From positions 62,001 through 126,000 of the forward strand of contig JAABQV010000003.1 of NCBI GenBank assembly GCA_011391255.1: a stretch of 64,000 bases of DNA, read 5' to 3'. Shown piece after piece: positions 63,942-64,000 of this stretch (within the stretch, counting starts at the first letter, position 1; each line of letters begins with the position of its first letter). A program made the position numbers and the translations under genes. Source of the DNA: Dechloromonas sp. GTDB taxonomy: Bacteria; Pseudomonadota; Gammaproteobacteria; Burkholderiales; Rhodocyclaceae. Below the pieces are notes generated by a model, which was not told the origin of the DNA, ran no database searches, and saw only the letters and a program-made list of their open reading frames with translations.

Positions 63942-64000
63942 ATGACAACCATCCTTTCATCGCTGTTTTTGCTGGTTCTACTGTTCTCTTCGATTGTCCT
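63942..64000 (+). CDS. Start of a hydrophobic membrane or exported protein (partial)
   Basis: An ATG at 63942 opens a frame reading MTTILSSLFLLVLLFSSIVL up to the window edge. The segment is a hydrophobic helix or signal anchor. It continues beyond the window and cannot be identified. No strong RBS is visible upstream. Confidence 0.45.
   Translation, partial: MTTILSSLFLLVLLFSSIV

Overview
The window reads as chromosome of a betaproteobacterium, most likely of the Rhodocyclales (Azonexus/Dechloromonas-like). This rests on moderately GC-rich coding, many tightly overlapping operons, an unusually high density of sensory and second-messenger proteins (hybrid kinases, a bacteriohemerythrin kinase, GGDEF/EAL and HDOD proteins, CheA/CheX/CheY modules), and rhodoquinone-linked fumarate respiration. 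The assignment is an inference from gene content; no rRNA is present and no search was run.

Layout. 0-2.7 kb: tail of a probable ATP-grasp-like gene, then a molybdenum cofactor operon (mobB-moeA-moaD-moaE) and a small lipoprotein. 3.2-5.8 kb: clpB with a terminator. 5.8-8.8 kb: hemerythrin-sensor hybrid kinase and a DUF3334/CheX-like protein. 8.9-13.1 kb: minus-strand AmmeMemoRadiSam operon (MgtC/DUF4010 protein, amrB, amrA, amrS, alpha/beta-hydrolase-like protein). 13.2-14.3 kb: ispD-ispF. 14.4-21.2 kb: a DUF3391 remnant, a FimX-like GGDEF/EAL protein, a 60-residue protein, an HDOD protein and a multi-PAS hybrid kinase. 21.3-24.1 kb: EnvZ/OmpR-type pair and a higBA toxin-antitoxin operon. 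24.3-27.1 kb: exported small protein, DUF1800 and DUF1501 genes.

27.3-31.8 kb is a minus-strand rquA-frdABCD module (rhodoquinone synthesis plus E. coli-type fumarate reductase). On its right side lie a transposase fragment and a duplicated 3' tail of the upstream DUF1501 gene, as if the block had been inserted between the DUF1501 gene and tsaB. 31.8-45.3 kb returns to housekeeping genes: tsaB-rimI-udg, lplT, a LysR regulator, alr, radA, a GGDEF-EAL protein, a large ABC permease, an RsbW-like/FecR/OmpA group and olsB.

45.5-54.1 kb: cyclic-nucleotide-binding protein, Cys-rich small protein, HAD phosphatase, CBS-histidine kinase, lipoprotein, then a five-gene minus-strand chemosensory-like cluster. 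That cluster holds a membrane CheA-like kinase lacking a CheW domain, a short MCP-like protein, two CheX-type proteins ending in the same GELELF peptide, and a CheY. 54.3-59.3 kb: a 56-residue protein, a tRNA-like remnant and a lipid-envelope group (psd, class III aminotransferase, membrane protein, GT4 glycosyltransferase with a good Pho box). 59.3-64 kb: a YtfL/PaeA-type CNNM protein and a second CheA-CheY-CheX module, then the start of a hydrophobic protein at the right edge.

The most promising candidate for an undescribed system is the pair of reduced phosphorelay modules at 48.6-54.1 and 60.8-63.7 kb. Each combines a membrane CheA-like kinase with CheY and CheX-type phosphatases but has no recognisable CheW, CheR or CheB. 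The DUF3334 protein near 8 kb, which ends in a CheZ-like CheY-docking peptide, may be related. A near-palindromic 12-mer, GTTGCGGTC(A/G)AC, also recurs through the window, including in several intergenic gaps.
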